DNA from: Candidimonas humi
Lineage (GTDB): Bacteria > Pseudomonadota > Gammaproteobacteria > Burkholderiales > Burkholderiaceae_B
Direction: 5' to 3'
Assembly: GCF_019166065.1 (NCBI RefSeq)
Contig: NZ_JAHTBN010000008.1
Location: 150,246-214,245, forward strand
DNA: 64,000 bases
Shown here: positions 17,762-26,003 of the stretch, in pieces
Layout of the letters: the number at the start of each line of letters is the position of its first letter
Position numbering within the stretch: the first letter of the stretch is position 1
Made by a program: the position numbers and the translations under genes
The notes under the pieces: model-generated
The model's database searches: none
Told to the model about the DNA's origin: nothing
The model's input: only the letters and a program-made list of their open reading frames with translations

Positions 17762-19341
17762 GCCCACGCGCCGTCCATCAAAGCCTGCGCAATAGCTTGC
17801 GCAGCTTCCTGAACACCAACCTGCTCACCCACGGCCAGCGTCAATACTGCATCATGGTGACGCTGGCGCTGGTTGTGTCGGTGGAATTTCTCGAGAACAT
17901 CATGTTCGTGTTCTCGGCCGGCCACATCATGGGCGGCATCGACGCCGACCCGCGCGGCTTCGCGCTGGCGCAATCGGCCTACGCCATCGGCAGCATGCTG
18001 ATGATCGTCAAGCAGCAGTGGCTGGCCCGCCGCTATGGCTACCGGCGCTACCTCAGCGCCTCGCTGCTGGTCTTCAGCTTGGGCACCTGGTATGCGGCGT
18101 CCAGTTCCAGCCTCGGCACGCTGGTGGTCGCTCGCCTGATACAAGGCGTGGGCGGCGGCGCGCTGTTCACCAGCAGCCGCGTGCTGATCCCGATGATGTT
18201 CGCCCCCGCCGACCGGGGCAAGGCGGTGCGCCTGTTCATGCTGGGCATCTTCGGCGTCTCGGCCATCGGGCCCGCGCTGTCGGCCGAACTGATGGACGCC
18301 GGCACCTGGCGGGACGTGTTCTATGGCGTACTGCCCCTGTCGCTGCTGGCCATGGTGGGCTCGTGGCTGCTGCTGCCCGATGCCGAGCCCAGCGAAAAAC
18401 CCGGCCGCCCCGCGCTGATACCCCTGCTGTGGTTCGGCGCGGCCATCGCGGCGCTGCAGATCGCCATGAGCGACGCGCGCTTCGACGTCTTCTCGCACCC
18501 CGGCCGCCTGCTGGCCATCGCGCTGTGCGGCATCGTGCTGCTGCTGGGCTTCCTGTGGCATCAATGGAACCACGACGCCCCGCTGCTCAAGCTGCGCGTC
18601 CTGCGCAACCCGGTCTATCTCACCGGGCTGCTACTGTATTTCATGTACTACCTGCTCAGCCACCTGCACGGCTACGTGTTCCCCATCTACGCCGAACGCG
18701 CGCTGCAGATCCCCCTGACCACCGTGGGCTGGCTCAGCACCATCGGCGGCCTGGTCAGCCTGGTGAGCATCATGGCCTACATACGTTATGCACCACGCCT
18801 GAAACGCAAGAAGCCCCTGATGATCCTGGGCCTGCTGATCATGGCCTACGCCGCCTGGCAGTTCTCGTCCATGCCGCCCGACGTCGGGATCGAATCATTG
18901 ATCCCCATCCTCGCGCTCAAGGGCATGTTCGGCGTCATGGTCGTCATCCCGGTCGCGGGCCTGACCTTCCGCAGCCTGGGAGAAGACAACTTCGCCCACG
19001 GCTACCAGAGCAAGAACCTGATGCGCCAGATCGCCAGTTCGTTCGCCTCGGCGCTGGGTGCGGTGCTGCTGGAAAACCGCCAGTTCAGCGTGCAAGTGAA
19101 CCTGGCCGGCGCCTCTGCGCAAGAACCGTCCATCGCCCTGCAATGGATGCACAACATCCAGGGCGCGCTTATGGCCCGCGGCATGGATGCCGCGCAGGCC
19201 GGCAGTAGCGCGCTGGCGCAGCTTACCGATCTGCTGAACCGCCAGGCGCTGCTGATCGCCAGCGAAGACATGTTCCGGCTGATCGCCGCATTGGCAATCG
19301 CCGGCGCGGTGCTGGTGCTGGCGCAGCGCCGGCTGGCCTAA
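17758..19341 (+). CDS. MFS drug-efflux-type transporter
   Basis: 527-residue membrane protein of the major facilitator superfamily, with about 14 hydrophobic segments as in the DHA2 (EmrB/QacA) family. Visible marks are the loop 2-3 region ARRYGYRRYLSASLLVFSLGTW and motif C-like GIFGVSAIGPALSAEL near residues 163-178. Overlap with the marR gene and its length support export of toxic compounds under MarR control. No membrane-fusion partner (EmrA type) lies adjacent. Substrates are unknown. Confidence 0.87.
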   Translation: MSPRAVHQSLRNSLRSFLNTNLLTHGQRQYCIMVTLALVVSVEFLENIMFVFSAGHIMGGIDADPRGFALAQSAYAIGSMLMIVKQQWLARRYGYRRYLSASLLVFSLGTWYAASSSSLGTLVVARLIQGVGGGALFTSSRVLIPMMFAPADRGKAVRLFMLGIFGVSAIGPALSAELMDAGTWRDVFYGVLPLSLLAMVGSWLLLPDAEPSEKPGRPALIPLLWFGAAIAALQIAMSDARFDVFSHPGRLLAIALCGIVLLLGFLWHQWNHDAPLLKLRVLRNPVYLTGLLLYFMYYLLSHLHGYVFPIYAERALQIPLTTVGWLSTIGGLVSLVSIMAYIRYAPRLKRKKPLMILGLLIMAYAAWQFSSMPPDVGIESLIPILALKGMFGVMVVIPVAGLTFRSLGEDNFAHGYQSKNLMRQIASSFASALGAVLLENRQFSVQVNLAGASAQEPSIALQWMHNIQGALMARGMDAAQAGSSALAQLTDLLNRQALLIASEDMFRLIAALAIAGAVLVLAQRRLA

Positions 19342-19349
19342 GCCTCGTC

Positions 19350-19901
19350 TTAATTATTCTTCTTGACCCACGCCGCATAAGCGTTCATCCAGCCCTGCAG
19401 GAACTTGCGGGTATCGGCATTGCCAATATCGCCGGTGGCATCGAAGAAGCCTTCCTTCGCCTGCAGGAACACCTCGGGCTGGTTGAGCGTGGGCATATCG
19501 AGATAAGCCGCCACATTGCGCAGATGCTGCTGCGCCAGCGACGTGCCGATAGCCCCGATCGAAATGCCCAATATCCCTGCCGGCTTGCCGGCAAAGGCGT
19601 TTTGGCCATAAGGCCGCGAAGCATTGTCGATCGCGTTCTTCAGCACACCGGGAATCGAACGGTTGTATTCCGGCGTGACGAATATCACCCCTTGGGCTTC
19701 CTTGATGCGGCTCTTGAACTGCTTGACCGACTCGGCCTGGTTCGCGTCGTTATCCTGGTTGTATAGGGGCAGGCCGCCGACATCCAGGTCCTCGAAAGAA
19801 AATTCGGCGGGGCCAAGTTTTTCCAGCGCGCGCGCCAGCTTGCGATTGAACGAATCCTTGCGTAGGCTGCCGACAATAACAGCTATCCGATATTGGCTCA
19901 T
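19350..19901 (-). CDS. NADPH-dependent FMN reductase
   Basis: 183-residue flavodoxin-fold oxidoreductase of the SsuE/ChrR/azoreductase type. The start at 19901 gives the N-terminal phosphate loop IAVIVGSLRKDSFNRKLA directly; the longer frame adds a non-conserved leader. The TPEYNRSIPGVLKNAIDNASRP block near residues 75-95 is the FMN-binding signature. It reduces flavins, quinones or chromate; the physiological substrate is not known. Convergent with the MFS gene, 8 bp between stops. Confidence 0.9.
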   Translation of the reverse strand: MSQYRIAVIVGSLRKDSFNRKLARALEKLGPAEFSFEDLDVGGLPLYNQDNDANQAESVKQFKSRIKEAQGVIFVTPEYNRSIPGVLKNAIDNASRPYGQNAFAGKPAGILGISIGAIGTSLAQQHLRNVAAYLDMPTLNQPEVFLQAKEGFFDATGDIGNADTRKFLQGWMNAYAAWVKKNN

Positions 19902-20229
19902 GGTGGGTCCTTTGCAAAAGTACAGAGTTGCAAAACAACAAAATATCAAAACTGTGTGAACATTCCCCGCTCTTCTTTTACGCTATGTTGCCACAATCGA
20001 ACGAGAGACGCCCACCATTGGTTTCGTCATGCCGAAGCCGACGGGCCAGGGCCCACGGGTTTGTCCGGGCCGTTTATCCAGGTCGTTTCTCCAGACCTGG
20101 CCAGCCTACAAGCCTTAGGCCGTTATCGGCTCCGCCTTTGCCGGGAATTCAAGCGCAAGGACCGGGGTGCGCACCAGCCCCTTGCCGCGGTACAAAGAAT
20201 CCACACGCAAGAACCCAAGGAGCCTGTCC
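19902..20229. other. Divergent spacer, no gene seen
   Basis: 328 bp between the FMN reductase (minus strand) and the alkyltransferase (plus strand). AT-rich just upstream of the reductase, GC-rich further on. Only an AAGGAG ribosome binding site at 20217-20222 for the alkyltransferase is clear; no operator or RNA gene could be defined. Confidence 0.5.
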
Positions 20230-20718
20230 ATGACACACACTTTCAAGATCATCGACTCTCCGGTCGGGCAGCTCAAGCTCGTCGCCGCCGGCCCGAAACT
20301 GGTCGCCATACTCTGGGAACATGACAAACCGAGCCGCGTGCGTCTGGGCCCCATGCGCGAATCGCCGCAAGACCCAGTGCTGCTGCGGGCCGAGCAACAA
20401 CTGCGGGAATACTTCGCCGGCGCTCGCACGCGCTTCGACCTCGAACTGGAATTCGCCGGCACCGACTTCCAGAAAAACGTCTGGCGCGCGCTGCTGGACA
20501 TCCCCTACGGCCAGACCCGCAACTACGCCCAGATCGCCGCACAGATAGGCCGTCCCAAAGCCGTGCGCGCCGTCGGCGCCGCCAACGGCAGGAACCCGCT
20601 GTCCATCGTGGCGCCCTGCCATCGCGTGGTCGGCAAATCGGGCGAACTGACGGGATACGCCGGCGGCCTGCCGGCAAAGCAACTATTGCTCGCGCTCGAA
20701 GGCAAGCCCCGCGCCTAG
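20230..20718 (+). CDS. ogt: Methylated-DNA--[protein]-cysteine S-methyltransferase
   Basis: 162-residue suicide repair protein that takes the alkyl group from O6-alkylguanine (and O4-alkylthymine) onto its own cysteine. The active-site motif PCHRV is intact, with the acceptor Cys at residue 130 and the Asn hinge in NGRNP just before it. The recognition helix region RPKAVRAVGAA (109-119) contains the Arg finger. The start at 20230 is chosen because AAGGAG lies 7 bases upstream. Single gene, about the size of Ogt and without the Ada N-terminal domain. Confidence 0.92.
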   Translation: MTHTFKIIDSPVGQLKLVAAGPKLVAILWEHDKPSRVRLGPMRESPQDPVLLRAEQQLREYFAGARTRFDLELEFAGTDFQKNVWRALLDIPYGQTRNYAQIAAQIGRPKAVRAVGAANGRNPLSIVAPCHRVVGKSGELTGYAGGLPAKQLLLALEGKPRA

Positions 20719-20840
20719 CCCCCCTGCCGGCCTGCTCCCGCTGCAATACAAACAAAGAAAGCCCGAAGCGGGCCGGCCTGCACATCAGAAACCATTCCCG
20801 GCGGGCGAAGAGCCAGCTGGGGAAACAGGCTTGATTATTT

Positions 20841-20863
20841 ATTAGAACATGCTAAATTAGAAC
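20841..20863 (+). promoter_or_regulatory. Repeated half-sites upstream of the ArsR-family gene
   Basis: ATTAGAAC occurs twice, at 20841-20848 and 20856-20863, within a strongly AT-rich 50-bp stretch that must hold the promoter. BigR/SqrR proteins bind AT-rich sites in the same position, so this is a plausible operator of the downstream regulator. The spacing (15 bp start to start) is not a simple palindrome. Confidence 0.4.
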
Positions 20864-20912
20864 TATCTTAAATATATGTTCGCCGAAACCGCTGGACCGT
20901 TACGGCCATCAA

Positions 20913-21224
20913 ATGCCATCCACAAACCAAGACACGCTGTTCCATCAGGAAGGCGCAGCCAAAGCCGCGGCAATGCTCAGGGTCCTCAGCAACGAACATC
21001 GCCTGCTGGTGCTGTGCCTGCTCATCGAACACGGCGAAATGACAGTGGGCGCGCTGCTCGAACAAGTTGCCCTGAGCCAGTCCGCGCTGTCGCAGCATCT
21101 CGCGAAAATGCGCGAAGAAGGGCTGGTGACATATAGGCGGGAATCCCAGACCCTGCATTACCGTATCGACAACCCGGACGTCGCCAAGCTAGTCGCCACG
21201 CTCAAGTCCATCTTCTGTCCATGA
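20913..21224 (+). CDS. ArsR-family regulator, BigR/SqrR-like sulfur sensor
   Basis: 103-residue winged-helix repressor (helix-turn-helix around LLEQVALSQSALSQHLAKMREEGLV, residues 50-74). It lacks the metal-binding ELCVCDL motif of ArsR but has two widely spaced cysteines, Cys35 in LVLCLL and Cys102 two residues from the C-terminus. BigR and SqrR use a cysteine pair at the same places and about the same spacing (66 residues) to form a polysulfide bridge that releases DNA. The next gene encodes a rhodanese. A role in derepressing sulfide/polysulfide detoxification is therefore likely. Confidence 0.85.
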   Translation: MPSTNQDTLFHQEGAAKAAAMLRVLSNEHRLLVLCLLIEHGEMTVGALLEQVALSQSALSQHLAKMREEGLVTYRRESQTLHYRIDNPDVAKLVATLKSIFCP

Positions 21225-21321
21225 TCCGTCATACGGCCGCGCATTGCGTCACCCTGCCCGCCATCGTGCATGCGGCCGCTAATTTTCGGTTACTGATCAA
21301 CTATTCCAGGAGCACACAGCC

Positions 21322-21849
21322 ATGACCCTGAAATCCATAAGCCCCGAAGCGGCACGCACCCTGCTGAGCCAGGGCGCCGTGCTTGTCGACATCCGCGGTG
21401 CCGACGAATACGCCCGCGAACACATCGCCCAGGCTCGCCATATTCCCATGCAGCAACTGGCCGACGGCGCCCAGCCGCTGGACGGCGCCAAGGCCGTCAT
21501 CTTCCATTGCCGATCCGGCGCTCGTACCCAGGCCAATGCACAGGCGCTGCAGGCCTGCGCCCAGTGCGATGCCTACATACTGGAAGGCGGCCTGGACGCC
21601 TGGAAAAAAGCCGGACTGCCCGTGGAAGTCGACAAAGCCCAACCGCTGGAACTGCAGCGCCAGGTCCAGATCGCCGCCGGCTCGATAGTCCTGATCGGCG
21701 TCATCCTCGGTGCCGCGGCCTCGCCCTGGTTTTACCTGCTGTCGGCGTTCGTCGGCGCCGGACTGGTGTTCGCGGGTCTTTCAGGATTCTGCGGCATGGC
21801 GCGCGTGCTGATGAAGATGCCGTGGAATCGCCAGACCAGCATCGGGTGA
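21322..21849 (+). CDS. Membrane-anchored rhodanese
   Basis: 175 residues: a single rhodanese domain (about 3-105) with the active-site loop CRSGAR and catalytic Cys63, then two hydrophobic helices (about 112-155) of the DUF2892/YgaP type. YgaP-like proteins are membrane sulfurtransferases with the catalytic domain in the cytoplasm. The gene lies 97 bp after the BigR-like regulator, so it is probably its target and handles reactive sulfur species. The usual partner, a persulfide dioxygenase (Blh/ETHE1), is not next to it. Confidence 0.9.
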   Translation: MTLKSISPEAARTLLSQGAVLVDIRGADEYAREHIAQARHIPMQQLADGAQPLDGAKAVIFHCRSGARTQANAQALQACAQCDAYILEGGLDAWKKAGLPVEVDKAQPLELQRQVQIAAGSIVLIGVILGAAASPWFYLLSAFVGAGLVFAGLSGFCGMARVLMKMPWNRQTSIG

Positions 21850-21940
21850 GCCGGCGTCGCACCTCTATATCTCGCGACGCAGTTCCCCTTCAACCTCGAT
21901 GGCCAAAATAGAGACTATTGAAAGACCGTCAAACAAACCG

Positions 21941-21978
21941 CCTCAGGCGAGTATCAAGGCCTCAGGCGCGTATCAAGT
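21941..21978. repeat. 19-bp tandem duplication across a stop codon
   Basis: Two adjacent 19-base copies (21941-21959 and 21960-21978) differ at two positions. The right-hand copy contains the last codons and stop (21962-21964) of the 2OG-Fe(II) oxygenase gene, so the duplicate left-hand copy lies just beyond the stop and would encode a second stop in the same register. Confidence 0.8.
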
Positions 21979-22576
21979 CGTCCGTGCGCATCCAGCCGGT
22001 AAGGCTCCAGCGAGTAGCCCGGCTCGGCAGCACCTCATGCGGCATATAGCCACTGACAAAAACCGCCAGGCGCCCGCCTAGCGGGGCAAAGCGCTGAAGC
22101 TCGACATCCGGGTCATAGGGGTTGTACAGGCACAACTCGCCACCCTTCGTAGTATCCCAATCGGCATTGAGATAAAACACGATCGAGATCTTTCGATAAT
22201 TGGTGCCCCGGTGCTGGTCGACATGCTTCTTGTAGCCCGCCCCATCGTCATAGCGCGCGAAATGAAATTCGTGCCTGCGCAGCCCCATGTCGTAGCTGTC
22301 GTTCAACGCCTGCCGAAGCCGCGCCATCCACTCGAAAAAAGGATGCTGCGCCAGCGCCGAATCCGGCTCCACCCAGCAGATCGCATCCCCGCGCACCGCA
22401 GGCTGGCGTCCATCATTGGCGCCCCGCCCGATTTCCCCGCCCGAGAACTCGCCCGCATCCCAAAGCCGCTGCGCCTGCTCCCGCAGACTGGCATGCCAAG
22501 CGCCGGGCACGGCGGTATCAGATACCGCCCAGCCCTGCTTGTTCAACAGGTACAGGATCTCGTCAAAATCGCTCAT
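21962..22576 (-). CDS. 2-oxoglutarate/Fe(II)-dependent oxygenase
   Basis: 204-residue prolyl-4-hydroxylase-like dioxygenase. The iron triad is visible as His118-x-Asp120 (KKHVDQH) and His180 (YMPHEVLP), and Arg189 (RATRWSLTGW) is placed to bind 2-oxoglutarate. The FARYDDGAGY block at 106-115 is typical of the P4H superfamily. Small stand-alone members of this type hydroxylate proteins or free amino acids; the substrate is unknown. It is the last high-GC core gene before the accessory island. Confidence 0.85.
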   Translation of the reverse strand: MSDFDEILYLLNKQGWAVSDTAVPGAWHASLREQAQRLWDAGEFSGGEIGRGANDGRQPAVRGDAICWVEPDSALAQHPFFEWMARLRQALNDSYDMGLRRHEFHFARYDDGAGYKKHVDQHRGTNYRKISIVFYLNADWDTTKGGELCLYNPYDPDVELQRFAPLGGRLAVFVSGYMPHEVLPSRATRWSLTGWMRTDDLIRA

Positions 22577-22783
22577 GGGGTGTTTGTTGCTTGGTTGCTG
22601 GGTACTTGCCGAACCAGTGATTTTACTTCGGAGGGGGAAATGTTCGGGAGCTGGGCTGTGCTTCGACTCAAGAGGGAGTTTTCGGGCGTAAGCGAGATGG
22701 TTTGGTATTCCCTCAACAAGATGGTCGTAGGGGAGCGTCCGCTTTCGTCCAGAAGCAGCCAGTCACTGCAAATAAAAGCGGAC
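22577..22783. other. Gene-poor flank of the accessory island
   Basis: No convincing gene. A 70-codon minus-strand frame covers it but starts inside the attC site and has no conserved motif. The stretch around 22730-22783 (GCGTCCGCTTTCGTCCAG and AAAAGCGGACACT) resembles intergenic repeat sequence rather than coding DNA. Another GCGGACAT fragment occurs at about 30400, at the other edge of the island. Confidence 0.4.
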
Positions 22784-22861
22784 ACTCAACGTTAGAGTTG
22801 AGCCGCGCGCGGCGTCCAGGGTGGCATGCCGTTTCGTGTCGGCTCGAACGGCGGGTTAGGC
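22784..22861 (-). repeat. Integron attC recombination site
   Basis: Read on the minus strand, the 78-bp element begins GCCTAAC (R'' core, RYYYAAC, 22855-22861) and ends GTTGAGT (R' core, GTTRRRY, 22784-22790). Between them are the L-type boxes GAGCCGAC and GGCTCAACTC, which line up with GAGCCGAC-like and GGCTTAACTC boxes of well-known cassette sites such as that of aadA. The orientation puts the cassette gene at higher coordinates on the minus strand, exactly where a disrupted gene lies. No integrase gene is in the window. Confidence 0.8.
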
Positions 22862-22890
22862 GTCATTGCACGCGATAGCGTTCATGAGCG

Positions 22891-22893
22891 TGT
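22891..22893. repeat. Left target-site duplication (TGT)
   Basis: TGT at 22891-22893 is repeated at 24144-24146 on the other side of the element; 3-bp duplications are normal for the IS3 family. Confidence 0.6.
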
Positions 22894-22901
22894 TGTAGTG
22901 G

Positions 22902-24109
<1,208 letters not shown>

Positions 24110-24143
24110 CTATCAGGGTGTCTACAGAAATTAGACCACCACA

Positions 24144-24146
24144 TGT
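24144..24146. repeat. Right target-site duplication (TGT)
   Basis: TGT immediately outside the right inverted repeat, matching the copy at 22891-22893. Confidence 0.6.
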
Positions 24147-24383
24147 CGTTAGCCATGGTGAAGTTCTGCAACTGGCCTTCGAGTTCGTAGCCCCACTTGG
24201 CGCCGTGGAACAGGTTGTTCCTGAACCCGTACACGACGATTAGCAGAGATGCAACGCAGTCTGCATCTTTCCACAGCACTTTCGCTACATCGAGAGTAAG
24301 TCGCTCGAAGTCTTGCCAGTTCACAGGTGTGCTATTTCGACTTCAATGGCTGGCACGTTCCCCCCTTGAATCATAATGTAGAG

Positions 24384-24426
24384 GAGAGGGACAGCCTGCA
24401 AGCTGCGCTTGCAGGCTGTCCCTCTC
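24384..24426. repeat. Perfect 43-bp palindrome (20-bp stem, 3-base loop)
   Basis: Arms at 24384-24403 and 24407-24426 are exact complements around a TGC loop. It begins 18 bases beyond the stop of the DUF6414-like gene and could end its transcript, but there is no U-run on that strand. The length and perfection are unusual for a simple terminator. It could also be a recombination or replication-fork structure near the cassette boundary. Confidence 0.85.
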
Positions 24427-24443
24427 GACCACCATGTTAGCAA

Positions 24444-25337
24444 TCATGCGCTTATGGACATGGCCGTCATTCGATAAGCCGGTCCGTCGATAGAGAGGCG
24501 ACAAAATCTTTCCACCATTGGCTTCGCTGAATCTATCGAATTCCTATAGTTTTCGAAACTTCCCACGTTGTTGCTTACGGCCATTAACTTGTCCAGAACG
24601 CTCATTACATAGGATAAGAATGTCCTTTGCACCAAGCTTAATGACTCTCCCTCTTCGACTCTTTTTGTCACCTTGCCAATGACGGTAAATTCACCATCAG
24701 TGAGCTTTGCCTTGATCTCTTTGGGGTCGTAGTCAGTCACATCGAGATCGACAACACCAAATGCAACCCCCGTTTTTGGGCAACACAAAAGCATTTCAAG
24801 TTGCTTCGACTTCAAGTAGTCCTGCTCAATTGCCTCGATGATTTGTGTTATCGGTTTTTCATATTTTAGAAATTCTTCAAGCGACTTTTTTTCTATTCCG
24901 AACTTGACTCCGAAATGCTTCAAAATCTGGATAATCAACGGCGCTGAAGTCTGCAATGTTTCCACCAATTGAAATATGTCTATTGGCTGCAGAATGGCCT
25001 TGGCTTTGATGTATTGACCAGCATCAAAGTCAGTTCCAGAGCCATCTTGTATCTCCTTGATTTCCTCAAGTTCGTCAACAACCGTCATATGTAACCCACC
25101 AAGGGTGTATCTCTTAACAGTTTTGACTTCATTAGCGCTGGAGCTACCCCCTTCAACTCCAAGTTCTGCCTTGCCAAGCAATCCTTGCAGGAACGAAAAC
25201 CCAATCTTTGCATTGGCTTTGCTATTGGCTGATCTGTGTGTCTTTTCTTCTGACTCTGTGCTAACGCCCTTAAACAGATAAGCAGCGGCATTCAAGACCA
25301 TTTTTTCGTTTAGGTATAGAGGCTCAAGATATGCCAT
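24444..25337 (-). CDS. DUF6414-like protein of unknown function
   Basis: 297 residues, coded in DNA clearly AT-richer than the flanking core, which points to transfer. The start at 25337 has AAGGA 7 bases upstream; a longer frame starts at 25370 without one. No signal peptide, membrane helix or catalytic motif was seen. The N-terminal part has YLFKGVSTESEEK and a SANSKANAKIGFSFLQGLLGKAELGVEGG stretch, followed by a charged middle and a helical C-terminal third. From memory it resembles proteins annotated DUF6414, for which no activity is known; this could not be checked. Located between the broken cassette and the ATPase gene, on the same strand as both. Confidence 0.72.
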   Translation of the reverse strand: MAYLEPLYLNEKMVLNAAAYLFKGVSTESEEKTHRSANSKANAKIGFSFLQGLLGKAELGVEGGSSSANEVKTVKRYTLGGLHMTVVDELEEIKEIQDGSGTDFDAGQYIKAKAILQPIDIFQLVETLQTSAPLIIQILKHFGVKFGIEKKSLEEFLKYEKPITQIIEAIEQDYLKSKQLEMLLCCPKTGVAFGVVDLDVTDYDPKEIKAKLTDGEFTVIGKVTKRVEEGESLSLVQRTFLSYVMSVLDKLMAVSNNVGSFENYRNSIDSAKPMVERFCRLSIDGPAYRMTAMSISA

Positions 25338-25777
25338 AAGGATTTCCTTGTGATTGCTAGCGTGATGCATCTCAAAAAAAAACTGCAGGATAAACTAGAC
25401 CGCGAGGGAGATTCTGGACACTGATTTCTCCTGGAAGTGGCTTACAACATAAGTTTGCAGGCGGTTTTCTGTCTAAACATCCAAGTATAAAAATTCCGCG
25501 AAACCCAGCAGGCATCAACTCGGAAAATTATAGCGTGCCAATAGGCAGAGACTGGGAATTTTAACAACACATTTGGGACTGCGAGCCAGCAGGCAGTAAA
25601 TCAACGGCAGCTTCCGGGTGGCGTTTCTCAACGTCGGCTTCGGGTCGAAAACGGACATTCACGAAGGGCTGCTCTCGACCCATTGCCGCCATTCGTGTTT
25701 CTTCGGTTGATGTCTGCGTCACAGCAGTTGCTACCTCATGCACCGACGAAATCACAATTCGACAGATTCAACTTAGT
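25338..25777. other. AT-rich spacer with intergenic repeat sequence
   Basis: No credible gene. A 64-codon minus-strand frame at 25561-25755 is composed of repeat-like sequence (GCTTCGGGTCGAAAACGGAC region, 25635-25655) that, to my recollection, recurs in intergenic regions of many proteobacteria; I reject it as a gene. The promoter of the DUF6414-like gene must lie at its left end. Confidence 0.4.
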
Positions 25778-25929
25778 AGGCTGCTGAAATACTATTTTTG
25801 ACCTGTCCGCAACCAAACCTCGATCGATCAGAACGGCCTAAAAGCGATTTTTCGAGCCCGGGTTAGGGGTGGAAAGGCACCCCTGAAAATGCCCAAAACA
25901 GCGCTTCTTTTGAAGTATTTCAGCAGCCT
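25778..25929. mobile_element. 152-bp MITE-like element
   Basis: A perfect 16-bp terminal inverted repeat (AGGCTGCTGAAATACT at 25778-25793 and its complement at 25914-25929) encloses about 120 bp with no gene. TTAGT occurs directly outside the left end (25773-25777) and one base outside the right end (25931-25935), as expected for a target duplication. The ends resemble those of transposase-coding IS elements, so this is probably a non-autonomous derivative. Confidence 0.7.
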
Positions 25930-26003
25930 GTTAGTGCTTGAAATTAAACGTATCGAAAAAATTTCTAGAAGAACAATGGAGTTATTGAAGTTTTCAGATT
26001 TGA

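Noticed and set aside
22573..22785. 70-codon minus-strand ORF downstream of attC as a second cassette gene
   Set aside because: Begins inside the attC core, no ribosome binding site, and sequence resembles intergenic repeats.
24384..24426. Second attC site at the cassette's upstream edge
   Set aside because: It is a perfect palindrome without RYYYAAC/GTTRRRY core boxes or the extrahelical bases of attC sites.
25561..25755. 64-codon minus-strand frame containing PFVNVRFRPEADV
   Set aside because: Looks like translated intergenic repeat sequence that is often mis-annotated; no ribosome binding site.
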